DNA of 48,712 nt, from the NCBI GenBank assembly GCA_934446065.1, contig CAKSDP010000015.1, positions 1 to 48,712 of the forward strand, given 5' to 3'. This stretch comes from an uncultured Eubacteriales bacterium. GTDB lineage: Bacteria; Bacillota; Clostridia; Oscillospirales; CAG-272. Position numbers and translations under genes: made by a program. Positions 15,801 through 23,688 of this stretch are shown here, one piece after another; the first letter of the stretch is position 1; each line of letters opens with the position of its first letter. Below the pieces are notes generated by a model. It saw nothing but the letters and a program-made list of their open reading frames with translations. It had not been told where the DNA came from and made no database searches.

Positions 15801-16554
15801 CGCGAGCTGCCTTGTATTCCTCAAATGCGGCGGCAACTGCCGGATCGTCGATCTCTACATCGTCGATGCAGGTGAGGAATGTCGTGTGACGGCAGTGATC
15901 CGACCAGTATGTGTCGATCATGCGGATCTCGGTAATGGTGGGCTCGCGTCCCTCGGACTTGAAATAATCCTGACAGAACTTGATGTCGCCTTCGTCCATC
16001 GCAAGACCGTATTCTTTGATAAACTCGCCAAGACCGTCGCGGTCGAGCGCGGAAAATCCGTCAAGTACCGCCACCGGCGCGGGTGCGTCGTATTTTATCT
16101 CGAGAGTTGCGGGAAGCTCAAGAGATGCCTCGCGGCTCTCCACAGGGTTTATCACGTAGTGCTTGATCCGCTCGATCTCGTCATCCGACAGCTCGCCCGA
16201 GAGAATGTAGACCTTTGCGCTGCGCACGAGCGGGCGCTCCTTGCCCGAGATGATCTGTATGCACTGAGCAGCGGAGTCGGCGCGCTGATCGAACTGACCG
16301 GGAAGATATTCCGCCGCAAATACGACACCGTCGCATTCGAGATCGGTACTGACACGGTCGAGCTGAGGCTCGGAGAATACGGTCTTAACGGCGTAGTCGA
16401 ACAGCTCGGCGTCGATGTTTTCAACATCATAGCGGTTTACAACACGAACATCATCAAGTGATGTGATCCCGACAAATTCACGCAGATCGCGGAGAAGGGC
16501 ATCGGCTTCGTGGGTCAGCCCCGGCTTTTTCTCAACAAAAATTCTGTAAACCAT
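12823..16554 (-). CDS. purL: Phosphoribosylformylglycinamidine synthase, large single-chain form
   Basis: A 1243-residue PurL that converts FGAR, glutamine and ATP to FGAM. It is the single-chain clostridial type rather than the PurS/PurQ/PurL complex. The order is an N-terminal PurS-like region, a linker with MIDTYWSDHCRHTTF, two AIRS-type ATP-binding halves (NETHNHPTEIEPFGGAATC, later GGKDSMSGSF), and a C-terminal class I glutaminase. The glutaminase has VFPGTNCEYD, the nucleophile cysteine in LMCGICNGFQ, and SHGEGRF. Translation should begin at the ATG at 16554, six bases after GGAGG; the preceding TTG is not needed. It is the last gene of the operon, 12 bases after purD. Confidence 0.97.
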   Translation of the reverse strand: MVYRIFVEKKPGLTHEADALLRDLREFVGITSLDDVRVVNRYDVENIDAELFDYAVKTVFSEPQLDRVSTDLECDGVVFAAEYLPGQFDQRADSAAQCIQIISGKERPLVRSAKVYILSGELSDDEIERIKHYVINPVESREASLELPATLEIKYDAPAPVAVLDGFSALDRDGLGEFIKEYGLAMDEGDIKFCQDYFKSEGREPTITEIRMIDTYWSDHCRHTTFLTCIDDVEIDDPAVAAAFEEYKAARAELGREGRSVTLMDIATIAVKALKAEGKLPLLDESEEINACTVKIKVDTDHGGEDYLLLFKNETHNHPTEIEPFGGAATCIGGAIRDPLSGRSYVYAAMRVTGAADPLRPVEMTRPGKLPQRKIVTTAAQGYSSYGNQIGLATGIVDELYHPGYEAKRMEIGAVIAAAPADNVRRERPIPGDAVILLGGRTGRDGCGGATGSSKSHDSHSLESCGAEVQKGNAPEERKLQRLFRNPEASKLIKRCNDFGAGGVSVAIGELADGLDIDLGAVPKKYEGLDGTELAISESQERMAVVVAPEDVAKFCALADRENLEATLVARVKAEPRLTMTLDGRAIVDISREFLNSNGAEKHISIKIPEYKANVKRQSYEPFSAKMKDLVGSLRCCSRRGLSERFDSTIGAGTVMMPFGGRLQLTPIQAMVHKIPVEHGDTATCSFMSWGFDPYKSSENPYRGAYLAVIESVAKLAATGAALDDTYLTFQEYFEKPGHDPERWGKPLAALLGAYKAQMGLGMAAIGGKDSMSGSFEDLDVPPTLVSFAVTTGKISEALAPEFKHAGHKAVLLTPEKNSDGLPDTENFRLIADEVHSMISRGMAAAVYTPTSGGIAEAVFKMAIGNSIGFEFADGVDAFESPDGAFLVELCDIVDTDRLLLTLRARGISAKLVGQTTSDGKIAYNGDAVEISELLGIYEGKLEPVFPCNIEQESDNIPKFEFSAKPKKSTRPVGVGQKPKMVIPVFPGTNCEYDTAKAAERAGIETEIIVINNLTSAGIVESAEYFTNAVNGVQMIFIPGGFSGGDEPDGSGKFITAFFRNKNVSEAVMSLLEQRDGLMCGICNGFQALIKLGLVPFGRIIDTDENCPTLTFNTIGRHQSKLVRTRVASNKSPWFSSVKPGAVLTVPISHGEGRFIASDETVKALAENGQIATQYVDLAGNSTSDIRYNPNNSVYAIEGITSPDGRVLGKMGHSERVGAGLYKNVPGTFETWMFHSAAAYYKL

Positions 16555-16566
16555 CAAATTCCTCCA

Positions 16567-17835
16567 TCAGTGCTTTGCGGCAAGTGCACGCTTGCCGATG
16601 TCGTGTCTGAAATACTTGTTATCAAAGTGAATGTTGTCGGAAAGAGCATACGCCCCTGCAACGGCTTCCTCAAGCGTCGGAGCTGTCGCAGTAACGCCGA
16701 GTACGCGGCCGCCTGAGGTGACGAGCTTTCCGGAATCGATCTTCGCCCCCGCGACAAATACGTTTGAGTATTGCTCACCGTCGGGGATCGTTATCTCAAA
16801 TCCGGTGTCGTATTTCTGCGGATATCCCGCGGACGCGAGTACCACGCAGCAGGCGGAGCCGTCGGAGAATCTGACGTCAGCGTCAGTGAGACGTCCGTCA
16901 GCCACCGCAAGCATTATGTCAAAGAGATCGGACTCAAGCAGCGGGAGTACCACCTGCGTTTCGGGATCGCCGAAACGGCAGTTGTATTCGATTACCTTGG
17001 GGCCACGCTCGGTGAGCATGAGACCGAAGTACAGGCATCCGGAGAACGGGCGTCCCTCTGCTTTCATCGCCTCGATCGTCGGAATAAATATCTCTTTCAT
17101 GCATCGCTCGGCGATCTCGGGAGTGTAGTACGGATTAGGTGCGACCGTGCCCATGCCGCCGGTGTTCAGACCGCAGTCGCCGTCGAGCACGCGCTTGTGA
17201 TCCATCGACGACACCATCGGCACAAGAGTCTTGCCGTCCGTGAATGAGAGCACCGATACCTCGGGGCCGGTGAGAAATTCCTCAATAACAACACGGCTTC
17301 CGCTCTCGCCGAATACCTTCTCCTCCATGATCGTGTGAATGGCGTCGCGCGCATCATCGCGGGTCTCTGCGATGATAACGCCCTTGCCGAGCGCAAGTCC
17401 GTCCGCCTTTATAACGACAGGGATCGGGCATTCGTCGATGTAGTCGAGCGCCGCCTCAGGTGTGTCAAATACCTCGTATGCCGCCGTGGGAATGCCGTAT
17501 TTCTTCATCAGGTTCTTCGAGAATACCTTGCTTCCCTCGATCGCCGCAGCCGCAGCGGTTGGACCGAAGCATTTCACGCCGATCGCGTTCAGCGCATCAA
17601 CTGCACCGAGTACAAGCGGATCGTCGGGCGCAACTACCGCAAAGTCGATCCCGTTTTCGCGGGCGAAACGGCAGATGCCGTCAATGTCCTTTGCCCCGAT
17701 GTCAACGCATACGGCGTCACGCGCAATGCCACCGTTCCCGGGGAGAGCGTACAGCTCGTCGATCTTATTTGATTTTTTAAGGCTTCTGATGATGGCGTGC
17801 TCGCGCCCGCCGCCGCCGATAACCATAACTTTCAT
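16567..17835 (-). CDS. purD: Phosphoribosylamine-glycine ligase
   Basis: PurD joins phosphoribosylamine and glycine with ATP, giving GAR. The 422-residue protein is a standard ATP-grasp enzyme. It begins MKVMVIGGGGREHAI, has VVIKADGLALGKGVI in the ATP-binding part and GLNTGGMGTVAPNPYY, and ends the core with VIEYNCRFGDPETQ. The start at 17835 has AAAGGA nine bases upstream. The frame is open further upstream but codes nothing conserved there. It lies 95 bases after purH across an intergenic stretch with two hairpins, the only large gap in the operon. Confidence 0.97.
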   Translation of the reverse strand: MKVMVIGGGGREHAIIRSLKKSNKIDELYALPGNGGIARDAVCVDIGAKDIDGICRFARENGIDFAVVAPDDPLVLGAVDALNAIGVKCFGPTAAAAAIEGSKVFSKNLMKKYGIPTAAYEVFDTPEAALDYIDECPIPVVIKADGLALGKGVIIAETRDDARDAIHTIMEEKVFGESGSRVVIEEFLTGPEVSVLSFTDGKTLVPMVSSMDHKRVLDGDCGLNTGGMGTVAPNPYYTPEIAERCMKEIFIPTIEAMKAEGRPFSGCLYFGLMLTERGPKVIEYNCRFGDPETQVVLPLLESDLFDIMLAVADGRLTDADVRFSDGSACCVVLASAGYPQKYDTGFEITIPDGEQYSNVFVAGAKIDSGKLVTSGGRVLGVTATAPTLEEAVAGAYALSDNIHFDNKYFRHDIGKRALAAKH

Positions 17836-17860
17836 AAATTGTGATCCTTTCTTTGCCGTG

Positions 17861-17914
17861 GTACGGAGTTCCTGTATAACGCAGGAACAGTCCCGATGCC
17901 GTGCGGCGCCGGGA
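17861..17914 (-). repeat. Two intercistronic hairpins between purH and purD
   Basis: On minus, TCCCG...CGGGA with further internal GC pairing (about 17890-17914) is followed by the perfect stem GTTCCTG-CGTTATA-CAGGAAC (about 17868-17888). No T run follows either, so they are not classical terminators. They may act in mRNA processing or stability, giving different levels of the operon's two halves. Confidence 0.6.
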
Positions 17915-17930
17915 CAGCCCCAGAAAAATA

Positions 17931-19115
17931 TCAGTGGTGGAACAGTCTCATTCCGGTGAACGCCATTGCAATACCCAAGCGGTCGCATTCGGCGATCACG
18001 TTGTCGTCTCTGATGGAACCGCCCGGCTCCGCAATGTAGGAGACACCGCTCTTTGCCGCGCGTACAATGTTGTCGCCGAACGGGAAGAACGCGTCGCTTC
18101 CGAGCGAGATTCCGGTGATCTTCGAGAGATAATCGCGTTTTTCAGCCTCGCTCAGCGGTTCCGGGCAAACGGTGAAGAACTTCTGCCACTCGCCGTCGCG
18201 GAGTACATCGTCGCTGTCGGCTGAGATGTAAACGTCGATCGTGTTGTCGCGGTCGGGTCTGCCGACATCATCGCGGAAGGGAAGTGCGAGCACCTTAGGA
18301 TGGCGGCGCAGATTCCAGTTATCTGCCTTGCTCGCCGCAAGTCTGGTGCAGTGTATTCTCGACTGCTGACCCGCGCCGACGCCGATAGCCTGCCCGTCAT
18401 AGGCAAAGCAGACGGAGTTCGACTGCGTGTATTTGAGCGTGATGAGCGAGATTATAAGATCGGTCTTTGCAGCGTCCGGGATGTCCTTGTTTTTCGTAAC
18501 AATGTTGTCGAGCAGCTCGTAGTCGATCCTGAAATTGTTGCGTCCCTGCTCAAACGTCACGCCGAATACCTGCTTCTTCTCAACCACAGCCGGAACGTAT
18601 TCCGGATCGATCTTCACGATGTTGTAGTTGCCCTTGCGCTTCGATTTCAGTATTTCGAGCGCCTCGGGAGTGTAGCCGGGTGCAATGATGCCGTCCGATA
18701 CCTCGCGCTTGATTATGGATGCCGTGACTTCGTCGCATACATCGCTCAGCGCGATAAAATCGCCGAAGGAGGACATTCGGTCGGTGCCTCTTGCCCTTGC
18801 GTATGCTGAAGCGAGGGGAGAGTCGTCGATGCCCTTGATGTCGTCAACAAAGCAGGCGCGCTTGAGGTCGGAGCTCATGACCTTGCCGACAGCGGCAGAG
18901 GTGGGACTTACGTGCTTGAATGACGTGGCGGAGGGCATACCCGTGATCTCTTTCAGATCGCGTACAAGCTGATAGCTGTTGAATGCGTCAAGAAAATTTA
19001 TGTATCCGGGTCTGCCGCAGAGGATCTCGATCGGAAGCTCACCGCCGTCCTCCATGTAGATACGTGCGGGCTTCTGATTCGGATTGCAGCCGTATTTCAG
19101 TTCAAATTCTTTCAC
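17931..19115 (-). CDS. purH: AICAR transformylase, stand-alone (PurH C-terminal domain only)
   Basis: This 394-residue protein is the formyltransferase half of PurH, turning AICAR (ZMP) and 10-formyl-THF into FAICAR. Visible motifs are ELKYGCNPNQKPARIYM, GYINFLDAFNSYQLV, the catalytic-type SFKHVSPTSAAVG, and VSYIAEPGGSIRDD near the end. The IMP cyclohydrolase domain (about 200 residues) that normally precedes it is absent; the gene starts directly at the transformylase. A GTG at 19115 with AAAGGA ten bases upstream fits the family start better than the TTG at 19136. The cyclisation to IMP must come from a gene outside the window. Its substrate is the ligand of the riboswitch heading the operon. 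Confidence 0.93.
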   Translation of the reverse strand: MKEFELKYGCNPNQKPARIYMEDGGELPIEILCGRPGYINFLDAFNSYQLVRDLKEITGMPSATSFKHVSPTSAAVGKVMSSDLKRACFVDDIKGIDDSPLASAYARARGTDRMSSFGDFIALSDVCDEVTASIIKREVSDGIIAPGYTPEALEILKSKRKGNYNIVKIDPEYVPAVVEKKQVFGVTFEQGRNNFRIDYELLDNIVTKNKDIPDAAKTDLIISLITLKYTQSNSVCFAYDGQAIGVGAGQQSRIHCTRLAASKADNWNLRRHPKVLALPFRDDVGRPDRDNTIDVYISADSDDVLRDGEWQKFFTVCPEPLSEAEKRDYLSKITGISLGSDAFFPFGDNIVRAAKSGVSYIAEPGGSIRDDNVIAECDRLGIAMAFTGMRLFHH

Positions 19116-19136
19116 TCTCGGTTGTTCCTTTCGCAA

Positions 19137-19775
19137 TTATTCGGACTTTGACTTTGACGATGCTTGTTTTTTCTCGGTCTGAAGCCGGTGGCAGACCATT
19201 TCGCACGCCTTCGGCAGAATGATCCATTCGGCGTTCTGCATGACGTGAGCCTGAAGCGATTCGGGCGTCTCGCCCTTGCGAACGGATACCGGCTTCTGTA
19301 AGATTATCTTTCCGCCGTCGGTGATCTCGTTTACATAGTGAACCGTAGCTCCGGTGACCTTCACCCCGTAAGCGAGAGCCGCCTCATGAACCTTGAGTCC
19401 GTAGAAGCCGTCGCCGCAGAACGAGGGAATGAGCGACGGGTGAATGTTGATTATCCGATCCGGATACCGGCGGATGAAGTCGGCGGACAGTATCTTCATA
19501 AATCCCGCGAGAACGATAAGCTCAATGTTGTGCTCGTCAAGAATAGCGGCAAGCTTTTCTTCAAATACGTCACCGGATACACCGGCGGACGGGATGCAGG
19601 CAGCCTCGATCTTTGCGTCCGTTGCTCTCGAGAGCGCTCTTACACCGGGTTTGTTCGATACAACGAGGCGTATTTTTCCGCTGTGAATGGAGCCTGCCGC
19701 TTCGGCGTCGATCAGCGCCTGAAGATTTGTTCCGCCGCCCGATACGAGGACGGCAATATTTATAGGCTCACTCAT
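19137..19775 (-). CDS. purN: Phosphoribosylglycinamide formyltransferase
   Basis: PurN formylates GAR with 10-formyl-THF. The 212-residue protein has NIAVLVSGGGTNLQALID at the start and the catalytic Asn/His in RIINIHPSLIPSF. It then has KVTGATVHYVNEITDGGKII, with the conserved Asp, and an Ala/Ser/Lys tail of about ten residues. The ATG at 19775 overlaps the purM stop as ATGA with GGAG upstream, indicating translational coupling. Folate dependence, rather than the formate-using PurT type, is clear from the fold motifs. Confidence 0.96.
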   Translation of the reverse strand: MSEPINIAVLVSGGGTNLQALIDAEAAGSIHSGKIRLVVSNKPGVRALSRATDAKIEAACIPSAGVSGDVFEEKLAAILDEHNIELIVLAGFMKILSADFIRRYPDRIINIHPSLIPSFCGDGFYGLKVHEAALAYGVKVTGATVHYVNEITDGGKIILQKPVSVRKGETPESLQAHVMQNAEWIILPKACEMVCHRLQTEKKQASSKSKSE

Positions 19776-20806
19776 TCGAGTATCACTCCTTCGTCGGACG
19801 CGCATATCTCGCCGAGGATGTATGCGTCCTCGCCGCAGTCGCGCAGTACACGGACAGCCTTGTCCGCGTCGGCGGCAGCGACTGTTGCAATCATGCCGAC
19901 ACCCATGTTGAACGTGTTGAACATATCGCGCTCGTCAATGTCGCCGGCACGGCGTATAATGTCGAACAGCACAGGCGTGCGAACATCGGACTTCTTGATC
20001 TTTGCGCTCATCCCTGCGGGAAGACTGCGCGGAATATTCTCATAGAAGCCGCCGCCCGTGATGTGGGATACAGCCTTGACTTTTACCTCATCAAAAAGGC
20101 GGAGCATGGGTTTTACGTAAATCTTGGTCGGGGTGAGCAGAGCCTCGCCGATGCCGCATCCAAGCTCCGGTACGACCGTGCGGATGTCGGCGTGCTCAAC
20201 GTCGAGTACCTTGCGCACAAGGGAGAATCCGTTCGAGTGAACGCCGCTCGAGGGGAGAGCGATTATCGCATCACCCGCCGCAACCGTGTTTTTGTCGAGG
20301 ATCTTGTCCTTGTCAACGATGCCGACGGAGAAGCCCGCGAGATCGTATTCGTCAACCGGGTAGAAGCCGGGCATCTCGGCGGTCTCGCCGCCGATGAGCG
20401 CGCAGCCCGCCTGAACGCATCCGTCTGCAATGCCCGAAACGATCTCGGCTACCCGCTCGGGAACATTGCGGCCGAGCGCAATGTAGTCGAGGAAGAACAT
20501 CGGAGCCGCACCGCAGCAGATTATGTCGTTCACACACATCGCAACACAGTCGATGCCGACGGTGTTGTGACGGTCGAGCAGGAACGCAAGCTTGAGCTTC
20601 GTTCCCACACCGTCGGTGCCGCTTACGAGCACCGGCTCGCGCATTCCGGCGATCGGGGGAAGATAAAGCCCGCCGAAATCGCCGATGCCGGAGATGGCGC
20701 TGGGCGTCATCGTGCGCCCGATGTGCGATTTCATAAGCTCAACCGCACGGTATCCCGCGGTAATGTCAACTCCCGCTTCCTTGTAGCTGTTGCTCTGGCT
20801 TTTCAT
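19772..20806 (-). CDS. purM: Phosphoribosylformylglycinamidine cyclo-ligase
   Basis: PurM closes the imidazole ring, making AIR from FGAM with ATP. The 344-residue protein shows SYKEAGVDITAGYRAVELMK, then VLVSGTDGVGTKLKLAF and DCVAMCVNDIICCGAAPMFF. These are followed by ALIGGETAEMPGFY and ISHITGGGFYENIPR-type residues. The start at 20806 (MKSQSNSYKEAG) has AAAGGA eight bases upstream; frames open to 20875 run into purF and carry no conserved residues. It overlaps purN by four bases. Confidence 0.97.
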   Translation of the reverse strand: MKSQSNSYKEAGVDITAGYRAVELMKSHIGRTMTPSAISGIGDFGGLYLPPIAGMREPVLVSGTDGVGTKLKLAFLLDRHNTVGIDCVAMCVNDIICCGAAPMFFLDYIALGRNVPERVAEIVSGIADGCVQAGCALIGGETAEMPGFYPVDEYDLAGFSVGIVDKDKILDKNTVAAGDAIIALPSSGVHSNGFSLVRKVLDVEHADIRTVVPELGCGIGEALLTPTKIYVKPMLRLFDEVKVKAVSHITGGGFYENIPRSLPAGMSAKIKKSDVRTPVLFDIIRRAGDIDERDMFNTFNMGVGMIATVAAADADKAVRVLRDCGEDAYILGEICASDEGVILE

Positions 20807-20835
20807 ATATTTATTCCTTTCATCCGTATCGGTCA

Positions 20836-22260
20836 TTATTCTTTGCCGTTCCAGCAATATGTGCAAAGCTTGCACGGCTCGAGTCCGATTGCCTTGATTA
20901 TTCCGTCGAGCGACTGGAACTCAAGAGACGCAAAATTGAATTTTTCGCAGATCGTGCGGCGGAGATTCTTTCCGCGCTCTGTCGAGGAGTCGCTGTATTC
21001 GTCAATGTATTTGAAGCCTTCCTCACCCTCAAGCTCCATTATGACACGGCGGGCAATAAGCTCCATGTCATTTGTGGCACGCGAGAAGTTGAGGTATTTG
21101 CAGCCGTACATGATCGGCGGGCAGGCGGAACGCATATGCACCGACTTTGCGCCGTTATCGTAAAGGAAATCGACCGTCTCCTTGAGCTGCGTGCCGCGCA
21201 CGATCGAGTCGTCAACGAAAAGGAGATCCTTGCCGCGGATCAGCTCGTTTACGGGGATCTGCTTCATCTTCGCGACCTTGTTTCTGTCCTTCTGACTTGT
21301 CGGCATAAAGCTGCGCGACCATGTGGGAGTGTACTTTATAAACGCGCGGGCGAACGGTACATGGCTTGCGTTCGCGTATCCGATCGCGTGAGGCGTGCCG
21401 GAGTCGGGAACGCCGCCAACGTAGTCGAGATCACCGGTGTTTCCCGACTCGCGGTCGTTTTCCGCCATGATCTCACCGTTGCGGTACCGCATCATCTCAA
21501 CGTTCACGCCCTCGTAGGTCGAGGTCGGATATCCGTAATAGCTCCAAAGGAATGAGCATATCCGCATTTCCTTGCCGGGAGGCGAGAGCTGCTCGATCCC
21601 GTCGGCGTAGATCTGCACGATCTCGCCGGGACCAAGCTCGCGTTCATCCTCGTATCCGAGCTTGTAGTATGCGAACGACTCAAACGAAACGCAGTATCCG
21701 TCCTCTTTTTTGCCGATGAGTACGGGAAGCCTTCCGACGCGGTCGCGCGCTGCGATGATCCCGCCGTCGTCGCACAGAATAAGAATGGACGCCGTGCCAT
21801 CGATCGACTTCTGTGCAAAACGGATACCTTCAATAAAGTTGCTTTTTTGGTCGATCAGTGCGGCAACAAGCTCCGTCGCGTTGATCGAGCCGCCGGTCAT
21901 TGCGTTGAAGTGACCGCCGCTGAACGACAGATACTGTTCGATCAGCGCCGCAGCATTGTTTACAACACCGATAACGCAGATCGCATATGTGCCGAGATTC
22001 GAGTGAATGAGCAGCGGCTGCGGGTCGTAGTCGCTTATGCAGCCGATTGCAGAGGTTCCGCGCATCTCCTCAAAAACGTGCTCGAATTTCGTGCGGAACG
22101 GGGAGTTTGAGATGTTGTGTATCTCGCGCTGAAGCCCGATCTCTGAGTCAAACGCAGCAATGCCGCCGCGCCTTGTCCCGAGATGGGAGTGATAGTCAGT
22201 ACCGAAGAAAACGTCGGATATAGCGTCAGTCTTGTTGACGGCTCCGAAAAATCCACCCAT
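20836..22260 (-). CDS. purF: PurF-like amidophosphoribosyltransferase lacking the N-terminal Cys nucleophile
   Basis: A 474-residue PurF homologue, normally the enzyme that makes phosphoribosylamine from PRPP and glutamine. The transferase half is intact: the PRPP loop DLLFVDDSIVRGTQ lies near residues 346-358, and the end has three cysteines (EPCKLCTYCWNG) that could bind a metal cluster. The glutaminase half keeps its fold motifs (GTDYHSHLGTRRGG) but begins MGGFFGAV. Thus Gly stands where mature PurF has the catalytic Cys1. No cysteine occurs in the first 70 residues. It may use free ammonia, receive it from another subunit, or have a different nucleophile. The ATG has GGAGG nine bases upstream. 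This MGGFFG type is known from anaerobes, so it is not a decay product. Confidence 0.92.
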   Translation of the reverse strand: MGGFFGAVNKTDAISDVFFGTDYHSHLGTRRGGIAAFDSEIGLQREIHNISNSPFRTKFEHVFEEMRGTSAIGCISDYDPQPLLIHSNLGTYAICVIGVVNNAAALIEQYLSFSGGHFNAMTGGSINATELVAALIDQKSNFIEGIRFAQKSIDGTASILILCDDGGIIAARDRVGRLPVLIGKKEDGYCVSFESFAYYKLGYEDERELGPGEIVQIYADGIEQLSPPGKEMRICSFLWSYYGYPTSTYEGVNVEMMRYRNGEIMAENDRESGNTGDLDYVGGVPDSGTPHAIGYANASHVPFARAFIKYTPTWSRSFMPTSQKDRNKVAKMKQIPVNELIRGKDLLFVDDSIVRGTQLKETVDFLYDNGAKSVHMRSACPPIMYGCKYLNFSRATNDMELIARRVIMELEGEEGFKYIDEYSDSSTERGKNLRRTICEKFNFASLEFQSLDGIIKAIGLEPCKLCTYCWNGKE

Positions 22261-22276
22261 GGAATGACGCCTCCGA

Positions 22277-22987
22277 TCAGTTGCCGAAAACGCGGCGCAT
22301 CATTTCGCTGTATGCGTCCTCAACACCGCCGAGATCGCGGCGGAAACGGTCCTTGTCAAGCTTCTCGTGCGTGGTCGCATCCCAGAAGCGGCAGGTGTCG
22401 GGAGAGATCTCGTCCGCGAGAATGATCTTGCCGTCGGGCGTGCGGCCGAACTCGATCTTGAAATCAACAAGCTCGACATTGAGTCCCGCGAAGAACTTCT
22501 TCAGAAAATCATTGATGCGGAACGTGTAGTCTGCGATCGTGTCAAGCTCTTCTTTCGTGGCATAGCCCATCGCAAGAATGTGGTAGTCGTTTACCATGGG
22601 GTCGCCGAGCTCGTCGTCCTTGTAGCAGTATTCGAGAATGGGGCAGAGCAGAGCGCTTCCCTCGGGAACGCCGAGACGCTTTGAGAAGGAGCCTGCGGCA
22701 ATGTTGCGCACGATAACCTCAAGCGGTACGATCTCTACCTTGCGGACGAGAGCCTCGCGGTCGTTCAGCTCCTCTACAAAATGAGTGGGAATACCCTCTT
22801 TCTCAAGGAGCGACATGAGGTAGTTGGACATTTTGTTGTTGACAACGCCCTTGCCGGCGATTGTGCCCTTCTTGAGACCGTTGAAAGCGGTGGCATCGTC
22901 CTTGTAGGATACGATGCAGTAGTCCTTGTTGTCGGTCGCAAATACCTTCTTGGCTTTTCCTTCGTACATCTGTGCTGCTTTTTCCAT
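22277..22987 (-). CDS. purC: SAICAR synthetase
   Basis: PurC ligates aspartate to CAIR with ATP. The 236-residue protein is full length and typical: QMYEGKAKKVFATDN at the start, then FNGLKKGTIAGKG, VPLEVIVRNIAAGSFSKRLG, DFKIEFGRTPDGKIILADE and SPDTCRFWD. The start has AAAGGA nine bases upstream. It ends 16 bases before purF, so the purF ribosome site overlaps the purC end. The following enzyme, adenylosuccinate lyase (purB), is not in the window. Confidence 0.97.
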   Translation of the reverse strand: MEKAAQMYEGKAKKVFATDNKDYCIVSYKDDATAFNGLKKGTIAGKGVVNNKMSNYLMSLLEKEGIPTHFVEELNDREALVRKVEIVPLEVIVRNIAAGSFSKRLGVPEGSALLCPILEYCYKDDELGDPMVNDYHILAMGYATKEELDTIADYTFRINDFLKKFFAGLNVELVDFKIEFGRTPDGKIILADEISPDTCRFWDATTHEKLDKDRFRRDLGGVEDAYSEMMRRVFGN

Positions 22988-23019
22988 TTTCTTTTTCCTT
23001 TCGGTTTATGTGAATTTGA

Positions 23020-23514
23020 TTACTTGCTGTATTTTTCGGATATAGCGCGATCGCGCTCAAGTACCTTTGCGCGTGACTCTGCACGTGCGGAATCGAGCTT
23101 TGCCGCAAGCTCTGCGTCGCTTACCGCGAGTATCTGTGCCGCGAGGAGAGCCGCGTTTTCAGCCCCGTCGATCGCGACGGTCGCAACGGGAATTCCGGAC
23201 GGCATCTGAACTGTGGAGAGAAGCGCGTCAAGCCCGTCAAGAGTGCTGGATTTCACGGGAATGCCGATCACCGGGAGAGTCGTGCCTGCGGCAAGAGCGC
23301 CTGCAAGATGCGCCGCCTTTCCGGCAGCCGCAATGATCACTCCGAAACCGTTGTCTCTCGCCGATACAACGAATTTCCGCGATTCTTCGGGAGTGCGGTG
23401 CGCCGAAAAAACGTGAACCTCGTGAGGGATCCCAAAGCGTTCGAGCGCCGTGATCGCTTTCTCGACCACGGGAAGATCGCTGTCGCTTCCCATAATAACT
23501 GCAACTTTTTTCAT
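23020..23514 (-). CDS. purE: N5-carboxyaminoimidazole ribonucleotide mutase (class I PurE)
   Basis: The 164-residue protein rearranges N5-CAIR to CAIR. It shows VAVIMGSDSDLPVVEKA, FSAHRTPEESRKF, AAAGKAAHLAGALAAGTTLPVIGIPV and VQMPSGIPVATVAI. The VQMPxGIPV stretch marks class I, which normally needs PurK to supply N5-CAIR. No purK is in the operon, so it lies elsewhere or the carboxylation is spontaneous. The ATG at 23514 has GGAGG five bases upstream. It is the first gene after the ZTP riboswitch. Confidence 0.96.
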   Translation of the reverse strand: MKKVAVIMGSDSDLPVVEKAITALERFGIPHEVHVFSAHRTPEESRKFVVSARDNGFGVIIAAAGKAAHLAGALAAGTTLPVIGIPVKSSTLDGLDALLSTVQMPSGIPVATVAIDGAENAALLAAQILAVSDAELAAKLDSARAESRAKVLERDRAISEKYSK

Positions 23515-23565
23515 AAATGCCTCCAAGTAGTGAGAATTTTCCGCCGTTTTTGGAATTTTGGGAAT

Positions 23566-23604
23566 AAAAAAGGGCAAAATCCACTTGCACGGTAGAATTT
23601 GCCC
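23566..23604 (-). terminator. Terminator / expression platform of the ZTP riboswitch
   Basis: On minus, GGGCAAATTC pairs with GGATTTTGCCC around a loop of about 13 bases and is followed by six T. Its 5' arm starts inside the conserved CTGGGCA of the aptamer. Ligand-bound aptamer and terminator therefore exclude each other, giving an ON switch. Confidence 0.88.
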
Positions 23605-23680
23605 AGACGGTCGGCTCAAAAGACTTTTTGCTTCACTGTGGTTGATTCCACCATGCACCGTCGGTCACAAAAAAGTCCCT
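23598..23680 (-). promoter_or_regulatory. ZTP (pfl) riboswitch aptamer
   Basis: The leader between the promoter and purE carries the features of the pfl motif. These are TGTGACCGACGG near the 5' end, a hairpin GTGGAATCAACCAC, GTGAAGC, and the hallmark GCCGACCGTCTGGGCA at the 3' side. It is directly followed by a terminator sharing the GGGCA bases. ZTP riboswitches sense ZMP/ZTP, which builds up when 10-formyl-THF is short, and switch on purine and folate genes. The location ahead of purECFMNHDL fits. Some consensus bases differ, so a covariance search should confirm the exact borders. Confidence 0.85.
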
Positions 23681-23688
23681 ACAACAAA

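Noticed and set aside
17836..17988. N-terminal extension of purD by 51 codons
   Set aside because: It would be translated from the hairpin-rich spacer and the purH 3' end and shows no conservation; the ATG at 17835 has the ribosome site.
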